This document shows, piece after piece, positions 9,115-17,300 of a stretch of 64,000 nucleotides of DNA. The position numbers and the translations under genes are program-made. The stretch spans positions 483,891 to 547,890 of the forward strand of contig NZ_AZUQ01000001.1 in the NCBI RefSeq assembly GCF_000527155.1, in the 5' to 3' direction. Under the pieces are notes generated by a model. It saw nothing but the letters and a program-made list of their open reading frames with translations, was not told the origin of the DNA and ran no database searches. Position 1 is the first letter of the stretch; the number at the start of each line of letters is the position of its first letter. The DNA is from Haloglycomyces albus DSM 45210 (GTDB taxonomy: Bacteria; Actinomycetota; Actinomycetes; Mycobacteriales; Micromonosporaceae).

Positions 9115-9924
9115 TCAGGCCACTTCCCTGAGTCGCTTCAGGGCACGTTCCGAGGCAGAACCCGGATGGGGAACATAAACCACCAGTCGAAACGCGGTTC
9201 CAGGGATATCCAATACCTGACTCTCGATTTCAATCGGTCCCACCACAGGATGGACGACGCTCTTCGTCTGGGTTCTACGAACGGCTACCTCATGTTGGTT
9301 CCAGACGTCCTCGAATTCTGCACTAACGCCCAGCAATTCATCGACCAAAGAAGTCAATCGACTGTCTGAGGGGTTCTGTGCCAGATGGGCTCGCATATCC
9401 GCGACACAGCTGCGAACAAACGCCAGGTGCTGTGGATCCGATACGTCCCGCAACGCACCGACGAACGTCGCACGGATGATATTGCGGTCGGCAGGACCGA
9501 AATGGGACAAACCCATGAACGCGTCCGCGAGTTCGTTCCAGGTCACAATATCGTAGGACGCGTTCACCACATAGGCGGGAAATTCCGTAAGCCCGGCCAA
9601 AAAATTCCGAATCGTGGACGGCACGGTTTCGTTGTCCGAAACCGAATCCGCAACCTCTCCGACCACATTGCACAGGTACACGTACTGATCGCGATCAAGC
9701 CGAAACGCTTGAGCGAGCGCGTTCAACACGCTCCGGGACGGTCGCGGCCCGCGCGCCTGCTCCAGGCGAATGTAGTACTCCACCGAAATATCCGCCAGTT
9801 GAGCGACCTCCTGCCGCCGAAGGCCAGGCGTCCTTCGCCGCCCGACGTCGGGGAGCCCGACATCAGCGGGACGAGTTCCCCTACGCCGCGCGCGAAGAAA
9901 ATCAGCCAGCAATCGTTTGTCCAT
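9115..9924 (-). CDS. XRE-family regulator with MmyB-like ligand-binding domain
   Basis: 269 residues from MDKRLLADFLRARR. The N-terminal HTH covers roughly 1-75 (GLRRQEVAQLADISVEYYIRLEQARG, read as two pieces GLRRQEVAQLADISVEYY and IRLEQARG). The C-terminal half (about 95-260) is the MmyB-like/PAS-like domain, with VTWNELADAFMG and FVRSCVADMRA as landmarks. Members of this family commonly control a divergent dehydrogenase gene, as seen here with the SDR at 10028. An upstream GTG at 9960 would add 12 residues. Confidence 0.85.
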   Translation of the reverse strand: MDKRLLADFLRARRRGTRPADVGLPDVGRRRTPGLRRQEVAQLADISVEYYIRLEQARGPRPSRSVLNALAQAFRLDRDQYVYLCNVVGEVADSVSDNETVPSTIRNFLAGLTEFPAYVVNASYDIVTWNELADAFMGLSHFGPADRNIIRATFVGALRDVSDPQHLAFVRSCVADMRAHLAQNPSDSRLTSLVDELLGVSAEFEDVWNQHEVAVRRTQTKSVVHPVVGPIEIESQVLDIPGTAFRLVVYVPHPGSASERALKRLREVA

Positions 9925-10027
9925 ACCCACAGCTTGGCGGAATCGCACCGCGACGTCCACCTGGTACTGGCGATACCACCATTAACGAGGTCTTCCTAGG
10001 TGCGGCTTCGGTCGACAACCTGAACGA

Positions 10028-10777
10028 ATGGACAAAACAGTACTCATCACCGGAAGCAATAAGGGAATCGGATTGGCAACGGCTCGTGAACTGGGATCGC
10101 GCGGTAACAACGTCATCCTTGCCGCTCGTTCGCAGCAGCGGGTTCACGACGCTGCGGACGCCCTCTCACGGGAGGGAATCAACGCCGACCCCGTGGAGCT
10201 CGACGTCACCGACTCGACCAGCGTGTCCGCCGCTGTTCACCATGTGACCGATACCTACGGCAAGCTCGACGTTCTCATCAACAACGCCGGCATTGCCATG
10301 TCCGACGGCAGCGGAAACACCAGTGAACTCACCCGAGACACCATGCATCGTGTCTTCGAAACGAACGTGTACGGCGTTCTGACCGTCACCAACGCGTTCC
10401 TTCCGCTGCTTCATAAGTCCCCTGGCGGCCAGATCATCAATGTCTCCAGCGAGGCCGGGTCTCTGAACGTAGCCGGACGCGAGGACACTCCGTTGGCCGA
10501 CATCCAAGCCGGGGCCTACGGAACGTCAAAGGCCGCTCTCAACATGCTGACGATTGCCTATGCCAAGGAACTACGGTCGACTCCAATTAGCGTCAACGCG
10601 GTGTCGCCCGGATTCACCGCCACGGATTTGAACGGGCGTCGCGGAATCAGAACCGTTGAAGAAGGCTCCCAAGCGATAGTCGATCTCGCGGTCATGGAAA
10701 ACGACGTGCCGAACGGGACTTTTCGTTGCGATGGTCGCATTGACTTCCTGGGAGACACCGTCACCGTTCCCTGGTAA
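10028..10777 (+). CDS. short-chain dehydrogenase/reductase (classical SDR)
   Basis: 249-residue NAD(P)H-dependent oxidoreductase. Cofactor motif TGSNKGIG (8-15), NNAG at 85-88 and catalytic Ser140/141, Tyr164 and Lys168 (AYGTSK) are all present. The C-terminus matches the carbonyl-reductase-like subgroup that usually ends near DG..VPW. It is divergent from the XRE/MmyB regulator, which probably controls it. Substrate unknown. Confidence 0.88.
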   Translation: MDKTVLITGSNKGIGLATARELGSRGNNVILAARSQQRVHDAADALSREGINADPVELDVTDSTSVSAAVHHVTDTYGKLDVLINNAGIAMSDGSGNTSELTRDTMHRVFETNVYGVLTVTNAFLPLLHKSPGGQIINVSSEAGSLNVAGREDTPLADIQAGAYGTSKAALNMLTIAYAKELRSTPISVNAVSPGFTATDLNGRRGIRTVEEGSQAIVDLAVMENDVPNGTFRCDGRIDFLGDTVTVPW

Positions 10778-10925
10778 GCGATCAAACACCTCCGCGCGTT
10801 GAGCCACCCTGATCTTCTCGCCGGGCCTTGACGTCCATGACATCACTTCGATCAATGGTCGTCAGGGCCGGTCTCATCGCTCACAACGCTGGGCTGTTTC
10901 AATACGAACCGCAACCGGACACGGA

Positions 10926-11474
10926 TTAGTGCCGGTATTCGTGAGCGGCGAAGAAAACCGAATACTCCTTGGCCGACGGGTCGTCGTCTTCCAGATTGAC
11001 GTATTCATCGAATACTTCCTGCACACGACCCAGCAGTCCTTGCATTTGCTCTTCAGTCAGCTTCGCCGTAAAGGTACTGAACGACGTCATTTCCTCTACG
11101 TCCTCCGACTGGGCAATAAACGCCTGACGCATCGCGCGACTAACGCCGGGCGCAACCGATGGACTAAAGTCAAGCTGCCAGCTCAGCCCGGTCGCCCGAT
11201 ACGGGACCTCCCGCGCACCGCGATTACCGACCCGGGGCTCGCTTTCCTCCAGAAATCCGGTCTCCACCAGTTTGCGCACGTGATACAGGACCGTTCCCGG
11301 ATTAAGCCCCAGCCTGACAGCGATCTCCTTGTTCGTCAGAGAGTTACGACGACACATCTGCAGGATACGCACCCGCACCTCGGAAGCGACCGCTTTAATT
11401 TGCTCCCTAGTAGCGGGGACTCGCTTCGGATCGCGATTGACTTCGTCATCGGTTTCAGTCGGATCATGAGGCAT
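10926..11474 (-). CDS. ArsR-like winged-helix transcriptional regulator
   Basis: 182 residues from the ATG at 11474. The winged helix covers about residues 20-95: VASEVRVRILQMCRRNSLTN, then NKEIAVRLGLNPGTVLYHVR and a wing ending in YRATGL. The C-terminal helical part (TEEQMQGLLGRVQEVFDEYV) resembles the dimerisation region of ArsR/HTH_20 regulators often paired with MFS exporters. It is divergent from the MFS gene, and the repeat block between them is the likely operator. Confidence 0.82.
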   Translation of the reverse strand: MPHDPTETDDEVNRDPKRVPATREQIKAVASEVRVRILQMCRRNSLTNKEIAVRLGLNPGTVLYHVRKLVETGFLEESEPRVGNRGAREVPYRATGLSWQLDFSPSVAPGVSRAMRQAFIAQSEDVEEMTSFSTFTAKLTEEQMQGLLGRVQEVFDEYVNLEDDDPSAKEYSVFFAAHEYRH

Positions 11475-11504
11475 AACCCCAGAATAACCGCATGATGACA
11501 AAAG

Positions 11505-11551
11505 TCAACTGATTGAGATTACATCTAGTTGAATTTTCTCAACTGATTGAG
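11505..11551. promoter_or_regulatory. repeat operator between ArsR-like regulator and MFS gene
   Basis: TCAACTGATTGAG occurs twice as a direct repeat, at 11505-11517 and 11539-11551, 34 bp apart (about three helical turns). An inverted TAGTTGA half-site lies between at 11526-11532. The block covers the MFS promoter and sits ahead of the regulator gene, as expected for autoregulation plus exporter repression. Confidence 0.6.
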
Positions 11552-11557
11552 TAATAT
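11529..11557 (+). promoter_or_regulatory. sigma-70 type promoter of the MFS gene
   Basis: TTGAAT (11529-11534), a 17-bp spacer, then TAATAT (11552-11557). The predicted transcription start falls at or next to ATG 11565, which would make the message leaderless. Confidence 0.6.
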
Positions 11558-11631
11558 CAACCGTATGTTGAAAGCGACTCAATCCGGCGCTCGTCAACCT
11601 TGACTTCAGGCGGCTGTACTACTCCAGCGCC

Positions 11632-12825
11632 GTGAGTTTCCTTAGCGTCTCGTTGATGACGTTCATCTTTCCGATGGTCGCCATCCTGGCCCTCGGTGCG
11701 GGGGAATTCGAGGCGGGCCTGATCGTGGCGCTCGAGAAGACCGCTTTCCTGCTCATCGGGTTGCCAGCGGGTGTGTGGGTCGATCGAATGCGCAGGAGGC
11801 CGGTACTCATTGGTGCCGACCTACTTCGGGCCGCTCTGCTTCTGTCCATTCCCGCAACCTGGGCAGTGGGGATGTTGACGCTGGAGCAGGTTTACCTGGT
11901 AGCACTGCTGCTTGGCGCGTGCACGGTGTTCTACGATGTCGCCTACGTCAGTTTTCTCCCCAGCATTGTGGAGCGAAGACTCACCGTGGACGCCAACGGA
12001 CGCCTGGAAATACTCCGTTCCGGATCGGTACTTCTCGGGCCGGTCACGGGCGGAGCACTCGTCGGCTGGCTGGGAGCACCGCTCGCACTTCTGGCAAGCG
12101 GAGTAGGCATCGGCGCATCCACAGGATGGCTCACGAAAATCAACGTTCACGAACGCACAGAACCTATGAACTCCCAAGGAATGCGCCGTCAAGTGATGGA
12201 GGGCCCGCGATTCATTTGGAACGAGAAGGTTATCCGAGGAACGGCGATATGTACTGGGGCGGTGAACTTTTGCTTCAGCGGCTTCATGATCATGTTCGAA
12301 GTCCGCATGCTGCGTGATTTGGGGACCGCACCGCAAACCATGGGCTATATCGTATTGGTCGCGGGCTTGGGCGGAGTCGTGGGCGGCCTTGTCAACAAGC
12401 ATCTCGTCAACCTGATCGGCTTCGGACGGACGATTTTCGCCGCTGCGGCTTGCATGCCGTGGGCCATTGCAATCGTCTGCCTAGCGGGGCCCGGGCTGTC
12501 CGGCATCGTCATCGCCGCTGCTGGAATGTTCCTGGCGACTGCGGCGATCGTGATATTCAACGTCAATCAGGTCAGTTATCGACAAACGATGACGCCGGAC
12601 AACATGCTCGGACGACTGACCGCGTCCGTCCGGATGCTGGCCTGGGGAAGCATGCCGGCCGGGGCTCTTCTGGCGGGTATTGCGGGTGAAGTCTACGGCG
12701 CTCACGCCATCATGTGGGCGGCAGCAGCCGTTGCACTGCTTGGGGCACTTCCTCTCCTGACAACTCCGCTCTGGAAGATGAAGGAGCTGCCCGCTTCGAA
12801 CGTGTCAGAAACCGCATCGGCCTGA
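11632..12825 (+). CDS. MFS efflux transporter (EntS/TetV-like), N-terminus probably frameshifted
   Basis: Proton-coupled exporter with about 11-12 hydrophobic segments. It contains the MFS loop motif GVWVDRMRRRPVLIGADLLR. The open frame upstream of GTG 11632 reads LVNLDFRRLYYSSAV, a typical start for these transporters, but it has no start codon. ATG 11565, placed exactly for leaderless initiation, reads MLKATQSGARQP and stops in the neighbouring frame. One lost base near 11590-11600 would join the two. Either translation restarts at GTG 11632 or this gene is broken. Confidence 0.75.
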   Translation: MSFLSVSLMTFIFPMVAILALGAGEFEAGLIVALEKTAFLLIGLPAGVWVDRMRRRPVLIGADLLRAALLLSIPATWAVGMLTLEQVYLVALLLGACTVFYDVAYVSFLPSIVERRLTVDANGRLEILRSGSVLLGPVTGGALVGWLGAPLALLASGVGIGASTGWLTKINVHERTEPMNSQGMRRQVMEGPRFIWNEKVIRGTAICTGAVNFCFSGFMIMFEVRMLRDLGTAPQTMGYIVLVAGLGGVVGGLVNKHLVNLIGFGRTIFAAAACMPWAIAIVCLAGPGLSGIVIAAAGMFLATAAIVIFNVNQVSYRQTMTPDNMLGRLTASVRMLAWGSMPAGALLAGIAGEVYGAHAIMWAAAAVALLGALPLLTTPLWKMKELPASNVSETASA

Positions 12826-12915
12826 CGATCACAGTCTCGGCCGACCGGTCGATGGTCGCGGCACCCCACACCTCAATATAATCCAGTGTGCCGCAAACCG
12901 CTGAGCGCCTTTGAC

Positions 12916-13401
12916 TTAGGAGGCTTCTGGGGCGGTGTATCCATAGTGATACCAGATCTCGCGGCTTCCCGAACCCGGTTCGTCCTTAATGAACCGGTCG
13001 TACAGGGACTGGCCGGAAAAATTGTCGGGGGCGGTTTCCCAAGCCATGGTCTGGTAACCGCGCTCGGCGGCCGCTGCTGAAGCAGCACGCATGAGCTGCG
13101 CCCCGATACCTTTAGCTCCACCACCACGGTGCTCTGGTGCTACGTACAGGTCGTTCATCAAGGCATTGACCGTAGCCGTCGTGGAGGATCGGACCCAGTA
13201 CAGCGTCGTAAAGCCGACGGCGGTGCCATCGACGCGGGCCACAAGCTGGAGACCGGCAGAATCGTCGTTGACCAGCTGTCCGAAGAACTCCCGATTCCGT
13301 TGCTCGTCCGGCTGCTGCTTATAGAAGCGCTGATAATCGGCGACGAGGGGAAGTACGTCGTCAAAATCGTCTCGGCCTACTCGGCGAATTTCGATACCCA
13401 T
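12916..13401 (-). CDS. GNAT family N-acetyltransferase
   Basis: 161 residues. The acetyl-CoA loop is APEHRGGGAKGIGAQLM, within the GNAT fold (NALMNDLYV beta-4 before it, YDRFIKDEPGSGSREIWYHY at the end). The start at 13401 has AGGAAGG six bases upstream. Acceptor substrate unknown. Confidence 0.85.
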   Translation of the reverse strand: MGIEIRRVGRDDFDDVLPLVADYQRFYKQQPDEQRNREFFGQLVNDDSAGLQLVARVDGTAVGFTTLYWVRSSTTATVNALMNDLYVAPEHRGGGAKGIGAQLMRAASAAAAERGYQTMAWETAPDNFSGQSLYDRFIKDEPGSGSREIWYHYGYTAPEAS

Positions 13402-13506
13402 TGCATGCCTTCCTATTTGGTACGTAATGAGCGTATCGCATGTATCGACACGGCTAGCGATATGACCGAATGTGCATAACCTCTTTTGGAATGATTTCAA
13501 CAAAAG

Positions 13507-13662
13507 ACCCGTTTCAAGTTCACAGCATTGTGACTGGTCAGTCTCAATCCATGGCACATTGGTACAAATATGAAAGCATGCATTATGGGGTCTCGACTCG
13601 ACCAAGCATACGGCGCCAGACATACAAAAAGTCAACAAGAGGTTACCCGAAAGTCCTCAGTA
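13507..13662. repeat. diverged direct repeat, copy 1
   Basis: About 155 bp beginning near CCCGTTTCAAGTTCACAG and ending near CCTCAGTA. It recurs at 14338-14492 in the same orientation with scattered substitutions. The two copies bracket the SUKH-3 gene, suggesting duplication of an immunity-gene cassette with its spacer. Confidence 0.7.
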
Positions 13663-13684
13663 GAAACCTCTTGGTGAGGGCTTA

Positions 13685-14164
13685 CTATTTCAGATCCGGC
13701 CCCCAGGGTTCAACACCATCTTTCAACACTGCAATACAATCAAACTTCGTACTAACGGTCACAGAGAACTCTATTGCTTGCTCAATAGACTCCCCCAACT
13801 TCCAAACCAAGTCAAACTCAGTAGCAATAACAAAACCACTCGATTCTATAAATACATCGGAATAGTATACCCAGGATCCAATCGGCATCCAGATTCCGCC
13901 GAGAACTTTCGAGATTGAGTTTTCATAACCCATTGCTACAGTTCTTGGATCAAAAGAAAGTGGGTCTTCGAATTCTGGTATCCAACCCGGGCGAGAACGC
14001 AATGTCAATCCACCAAACTCAGTAAGAACTTCTTTCCCGTGTTCATGCACTGAATACCCCGCATTCACAATACCGGCGCAGTAGTCCGATATACCAATCG
14101 AACGACCTTCATGCCATCCCGCATAACGTAGTTCGTCCAGTGCGAGTTCAGAAAATCGATCCAT
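13685..14164 (-). CDS. SUKH-3 family immunity-type protein
   Basis: 159 residues. The N-terminal ELRYAGWHEGR and following FGGLTLRSRPG match the SUKH-3 family, whose members mostly neutralise nuclease toxins of polymorphic toxin systems. The C-terminal part contains SVTVSTKFDCIAVLKDG. No toxin gene is adjacent, so it is an orphan immunity gene that may protect against toxins delivered by relatives. Lower GC than the flanking chromosome suggests acquisition. Confidence 0.75.
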   Translation of the reverse strand: MDRFSELALDELRYAGWHEGRSIGISDYCAGIVNAGYSVHEHGKEVLTEFGGLTLRSRPGWIPEFEDPLSFDPRTVAMGYENSISKVLGGIWMPIGSWVYYSDVFIESSGFVIATEFDLVWKLGESIEQAIEFSVTVSTKFDCIAVLKDGVEPWGPDLK

Positions 14165-14337
14165 AATGTCACTTTAACTCCCAAACCATTTAGCACATCA
14201 CTGCATCTTGAGCACGGAACGGCACTAGTCTTGTGCTCGTGGGATTTGGATGACATCCAGCTCCGCGACTTTATAACCCGCATACTTCCGCCAGTCATAC
14301 CGCTGACGCCTTCCTGTTCATATGCCTGAAGTAGACA

Positions 14338-14492
14338 ACCCATTTCAGGTTCACAGCATTATGACTGGTCAGTCTCAACCTATGGCGCATTGGTATAAAT
14401 GTGAACTTCTGCATTATGAGATCTCATCTCGACCAACCACGCGGCATTAGATTTGGAAAAGTCAATAATCGGTTGCCAGAAAATCCTCAGTA
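14338..14492. repeat. diverged direct repeat, copy 2
   Basis: Second copy of the 155-bp repeat at 13507-13662, located between two immunity-type genes. Shared core: TTCACAGCATT(g/a)TGACTGG. No coding potential seen. Confidence 0.7.
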
Positions 14493-14515
14493 CGATTAAA
14501 TGACAGACTGTGCCT

Positions 14516-14980
14516 TTACAATGTGCTGCGACCGTCCAAATACCCTCGATCAGTTACTTCATCCACCACAACTTTTTGATCAGTCATGCCGTGAACCACT
14601 ACGACCACATGTCGAGATTCCCATACGGTGTCATCCATATAAAAGGATATAGTCGCAGATTGTTCATTGACATAACATCTCACAATAAACTTCTCAAAGA
14701 GGTTATCAGAAATATAAAACTGCCCATTATCACTCTCTATTACATGAGACACAACATGATTAAGAACTCCCTCATCAAGCAATCTCTGATCGCAGGACGT
14801 TCGAATCGAAAGAACAACTGGAAGGTCACCAGGTTCATATGCCGATACGAGCATTTCATTATCTACGAGAACGATTCCTGATTCGTCGATTTCAGGATGA
14901 TTTGAGCTTGGGGTGATCGGCTTTCCCTCCACATGAATAAACCCCCAAGGAAGTGACTCTCTACATACTATGTAATCCAA
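14516..14980 (-). CDS. hypothetical small acidic protein in immunity-gene cluster
   Basis: 154 residues, acidic, no membrane segment or signal peptide. The TTG start at 14980 is supported by AGAAGGA ten bases upstream. I do not recognise a family. Size, composition, AT-rich codon use and position after the SUKH-3 gene fit an immunity protein, but this is inference by context only. Confidence 0.5.
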   Translation of the reverse strand: MDYIVCRESLPWGFIHVEGKPITPSSNHPEIDESGIVLVDNEMLVSAYEPGDLPVVLSIRTSCDQRLLDEGVLNHVVSHVIESDNGQFYISDNLFEKFIVRCYVNEQSATISFYMDDTVWESRHVVVVVHGMTDQKVVVDEVTDRGYLDGRSTL

Positions 14981-15145
14981 TCACATCATATCCTTCTTCG
15001 ATTAAGCAGGTCGTCAGCAATCTGAATGGAGCCATTGTGAATTTCCACCGATTGGTGCCATCGAAACATCACGGTTAAACCTACCCCTATTCCCAACAGA
15101 AAGGAAACCTATACATGGCATTCTTATTGTGCCACATCTAGGATA

Positions 15146-16248
15146 TTGAGGCGGAACTTGATCGTTCCTCATTCGTTAGTCCTTGATATGAATGATTCTC
15201 CCGGCATGGACATGCGGCGGTTGTCGCCTGTCGCCCAAGAAGCCCTGCGCCTGCGCGTGATGCACGCTGTCGTTAACGGCATGGACCCTGATGAGGCCAC
15301 CCGAGTCTTCTGCGTATCGACCGATTCCATCGCCAACTGGCAAGACCGATACGGACAAGGCGGATGGGAGGCACTCCGGTCGCGGCGGCCGGGCCGGCGG
15401 CCCGGCGAGGGCACCAGAATGACCGCCTCCGAAGAAAAGGCCCTCCTCGACAGGCTGCTGACACACACGCCTGACGACGTCGGCATGGTCGGCAGGCTCT
15501 GGACCGCCCGTACAGTCGCCGTCCTGGCCAGGGAACTGTTCGGAGCCATCTACACCGATCGAGGCATGCGCACACTCCTGACACGGTGGGGATTTAGCCT
15601 CCAACGCCCGGATAAGCGCGCCGTGGAGGCCGATTGTGAATCCCAGCGCGTGTGGGTCGAACAGTCCTGGCCTCTGCTGCGGCAGAGAGCGAAAGACGAA
15701 GGAGCGTTGATCTTCTTCGCCGACCAGGTCGGAGTCCGCTCCGACCAACTATATGGCCGCACCTGGGGACACCGGGGCCATACCCCGGTTCCGACACAGA
15801 CGGGAAACAGATTCGGCATCAACGCCATGAGCGCCATCTCCATGCAAGGAACGATGATGTTCACCGCCTGGCAAGGCTCGGCCACGACCGACGTGTTCCT
15901 GACGTTCCTCAACCGCCTGATCACCACAGTGAAGCCGAAGATCCACCTCGTGCTCGACGGACACTCCGTACACCGGTCTAAAGCCGTCCGGGACTGGGTA
16001 GCCGCCCGTTCGGAGGCGATTGAACTGCACTTTCTGCCTCCCTATTCTCCTCAGTTGAACCCCGACGAGATGGTCAACGCCGACCTCAAACGGGATCTGG
16101 CCGACCAGTCCATAACCGATGTACGGCGGATGAAAGCCCCTGTACGGTCGTTCTTCTGGAGCGTTCAAAAGCAAAGCGACCGAATCAAATCATACTTCCA
16201 CGGCAAGCACGTCCGATACACACTAAGAACCATCTAGTTCCGACTCAA
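15146..16248 (+). mobile_element. IS630-family insertion sequence, copy 1 (intact, 1103 bp)
   Basis: Element flanked by TA target duplications (15144-15145 and 16249-16250). Terminal inverted repeats read TTGAGnCGGAACTnGATnG inward from both ends. It encodes one DDE transposase. An apparently identical copy lies at 31700-32802 in the opposite orientation. Confidence 0.9.
15188..16237 (+). CDS. IS630 family transposase
   Basis: About 349 residues. The N-terminal HTH region includes ATRVFCVSTDSIANWQDRYG. The DDE core has FFADQVGVRSDQ (first Asp), HLVLDGHSVHRSK (second Asp) and LPPYSPQLNPDEMVNADLK (Glu), the hallmark LPPYSPxLNPxE of IS630/Tc1. Translation may start at ATG 15188, 15206 or 15212; no ribosome site decides it. 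An open frame also extends back to the inverted repeat. Confidence 0.9.
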   Translation: MNDSPGMDMRRLSPVAQEALRLRVMHAVVNGMDPDEATRVFCVSTDSIANWQDRYGQGGWEALRSRRPGRRPGEGTRMTASEEKALLDRLLTHTPDDVGMVGRLWTARTVAVLARELFGAIYTDRGMRTLLTRWGFSLQRPDKRAVEADCESQRVWVEQSWPLLRQRAKDEGALIFFADQVGVRSDQLYGRTWGHRGHTPVPTQTGNRFGINAMSAISMQGTMMFTAWQGSATTDVFLTFLNRLITTVKPKIHLVLDGHSVHRSKAVRDWVAARSEAIELHFLPPYSPQLNPDEMVNADLKRDLADQSITDVRRMKAPVRSFFWSVQKQSDRIKSYFHGKHVRYTLRTI

Positions 16249-16323
16249 TATTTACTCGTCATTCGCGCTCGCATCTTTAATACAGCCGTGCCTCAACAGA
16301 GCCGCGCCCTTATACGAACTCAT

Positions 16324-16505
16324 TTACAGCAGTCCTATTGCAGCCTGGGAACGCACCGAAGTTTTCAAAAAGGATGTGGTATTGGCGGCCTCGTCATCGG
16401 GCATCCCGTCGAATACCGCCACCATACCGCGTTTACGCAGGCCCTCCTGGGCGACAGGGGCAGCTTTCTCATGTCTCGCTTCAGAGCTCCGGCATCCATG
16501 ACATG
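16324..16505 (-). pseudogene. fragment of a second IS630-type transposase (N-terminal HTH)
   Basis: On the minus strand the segment reads VAQEGLRKRGMVAVFDGM, then PDDEAANTTSFLKT, clearly parallel to VAQEALRLRVMHAVVNGM and DPDEATRVF of the intact IS630 nearby. A frameshift separates it from the preceding MRKL-like start, and it ends at TAA 16324. Only the N-terminal quarter remains. It lies just downstream of IS copy 1. Confidence 0.5.
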
Positions 16506-16536
16506 GATAACGAACCAGAAACCTTAAAGCGATGGG

Positions 16537-17151
16537 TCAATAGGTATCCTCAGCGGCCCTGAACGAGGGAAGCAATACTTCCTCCAGGTCAATGCATTGC
16601 TCGTCTACGCGGCCTTCTAGCACAAATCCAAAAAACTCACGAAGAACCTCGTTCCCAAAATCAATTGGATGGAATTCGAGAGAATAATCTGGCACTGATC
16701 GTTCCCCTGCCCAGAAAGTATTCTCAAATGAGAAATGTCTACCAAAATTTTCCAAGATACCCAGTCTTGGACTCATACTAACCATTCGACGCACTGACTT
16801 TCCTCGCCAGATACCGAATGAAGCCCAATCTTCCATACTATGCATTGCCACATAAACTACATCACGCCCATCTATCAAGTTAGAAAACTGTCTGTAGGTT
16901 TCCGACGGCAAATCATGAGCCAATGACCTTGTTGAAATGATATCGTAACCTGGAAGACTCGCTACGCATACGATATTAGGCTGCGGCCAAACAGCGAAAT
17001 CTAGCATAATATCACCAGTCGGCGATACAGCATCACCGAGAATACGGGAAGCTATATCCCGTGATTTCTCAAAGTCGGTATCCTCCAAGTTTTCAAACGG
17101 TCTATCAGGAATACTGTGGCCAATAAGCATCATCGCTATTTTGGACCCCAT
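16537..17151 (-). CDS. DUF6928-type protein, probable immunity partner of the toxin remnant
   Basis: 204 residues from ATG 17151, which has a near-perfect AAAGGAGG ribosome site. Landmarks VVYVAMHSMEDWASFGIW, LSMSPRLGILE-like MVSMSPRLGILENFG, and FHPIDFGNEVLREFFGFVLEG agree with the DUF6928 family as I recall it. It starts 38 bp after the original end of the Rhs/HINT toxin frame, the classical toxin-immunity order. The immunity role is inferred from position. Confidence 0.65.
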   Translation of the reverse strand: MGSKIAMMLIGHSIPDRPFENLEDTDFEKSRDIASRILGDAVSPTGDIMLDFAVWPQPNIVCVASLPGYDIISTRSLAHDLPSETYRQFSNLIDGRDVVYVAMHSMEDWASFGIWRGKSVRRMVSMSPRLGILENFGRHFSFENTFWAGERSVPDYSLEFHPIDFGNEVLREFFGFVLEGRVDEQCIDLEEVLLPSFRAAEDTY

Positions 17152-17300
17152 CGATCCTCCTTTATAAAAGGCTCGGTCAAATGATGACACTAGCACAGAG
17201 GGCATTCCCACAATTCAATTTGAAGAGACATCTTCACTCTATCTCCTTTCCTCAGGCCTGGCACCCTGCTACTTCGAAGGGTAGCCCCATTCTCCGACAT

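Noticed and set aside
14065-14343. Minus-strand 92-residue frame overlapping the SUKH-3 gene start
   Set aside because: Overlaps the better supported SUKH-3 frame by 100 bp, and its C-terminus is a shadow of it.
13507-14492. CRISPR-like array from the repeated blocks
   Set aside because: Only two long diverged copies with a gene between; no short regularly spaced repeats.
16288-16562. Plus-strand frames downstream of IS copy 1
   Set aside because: The minus strand carries recognisable IS630 N-terminal sequence; the plus frames have no motifs.
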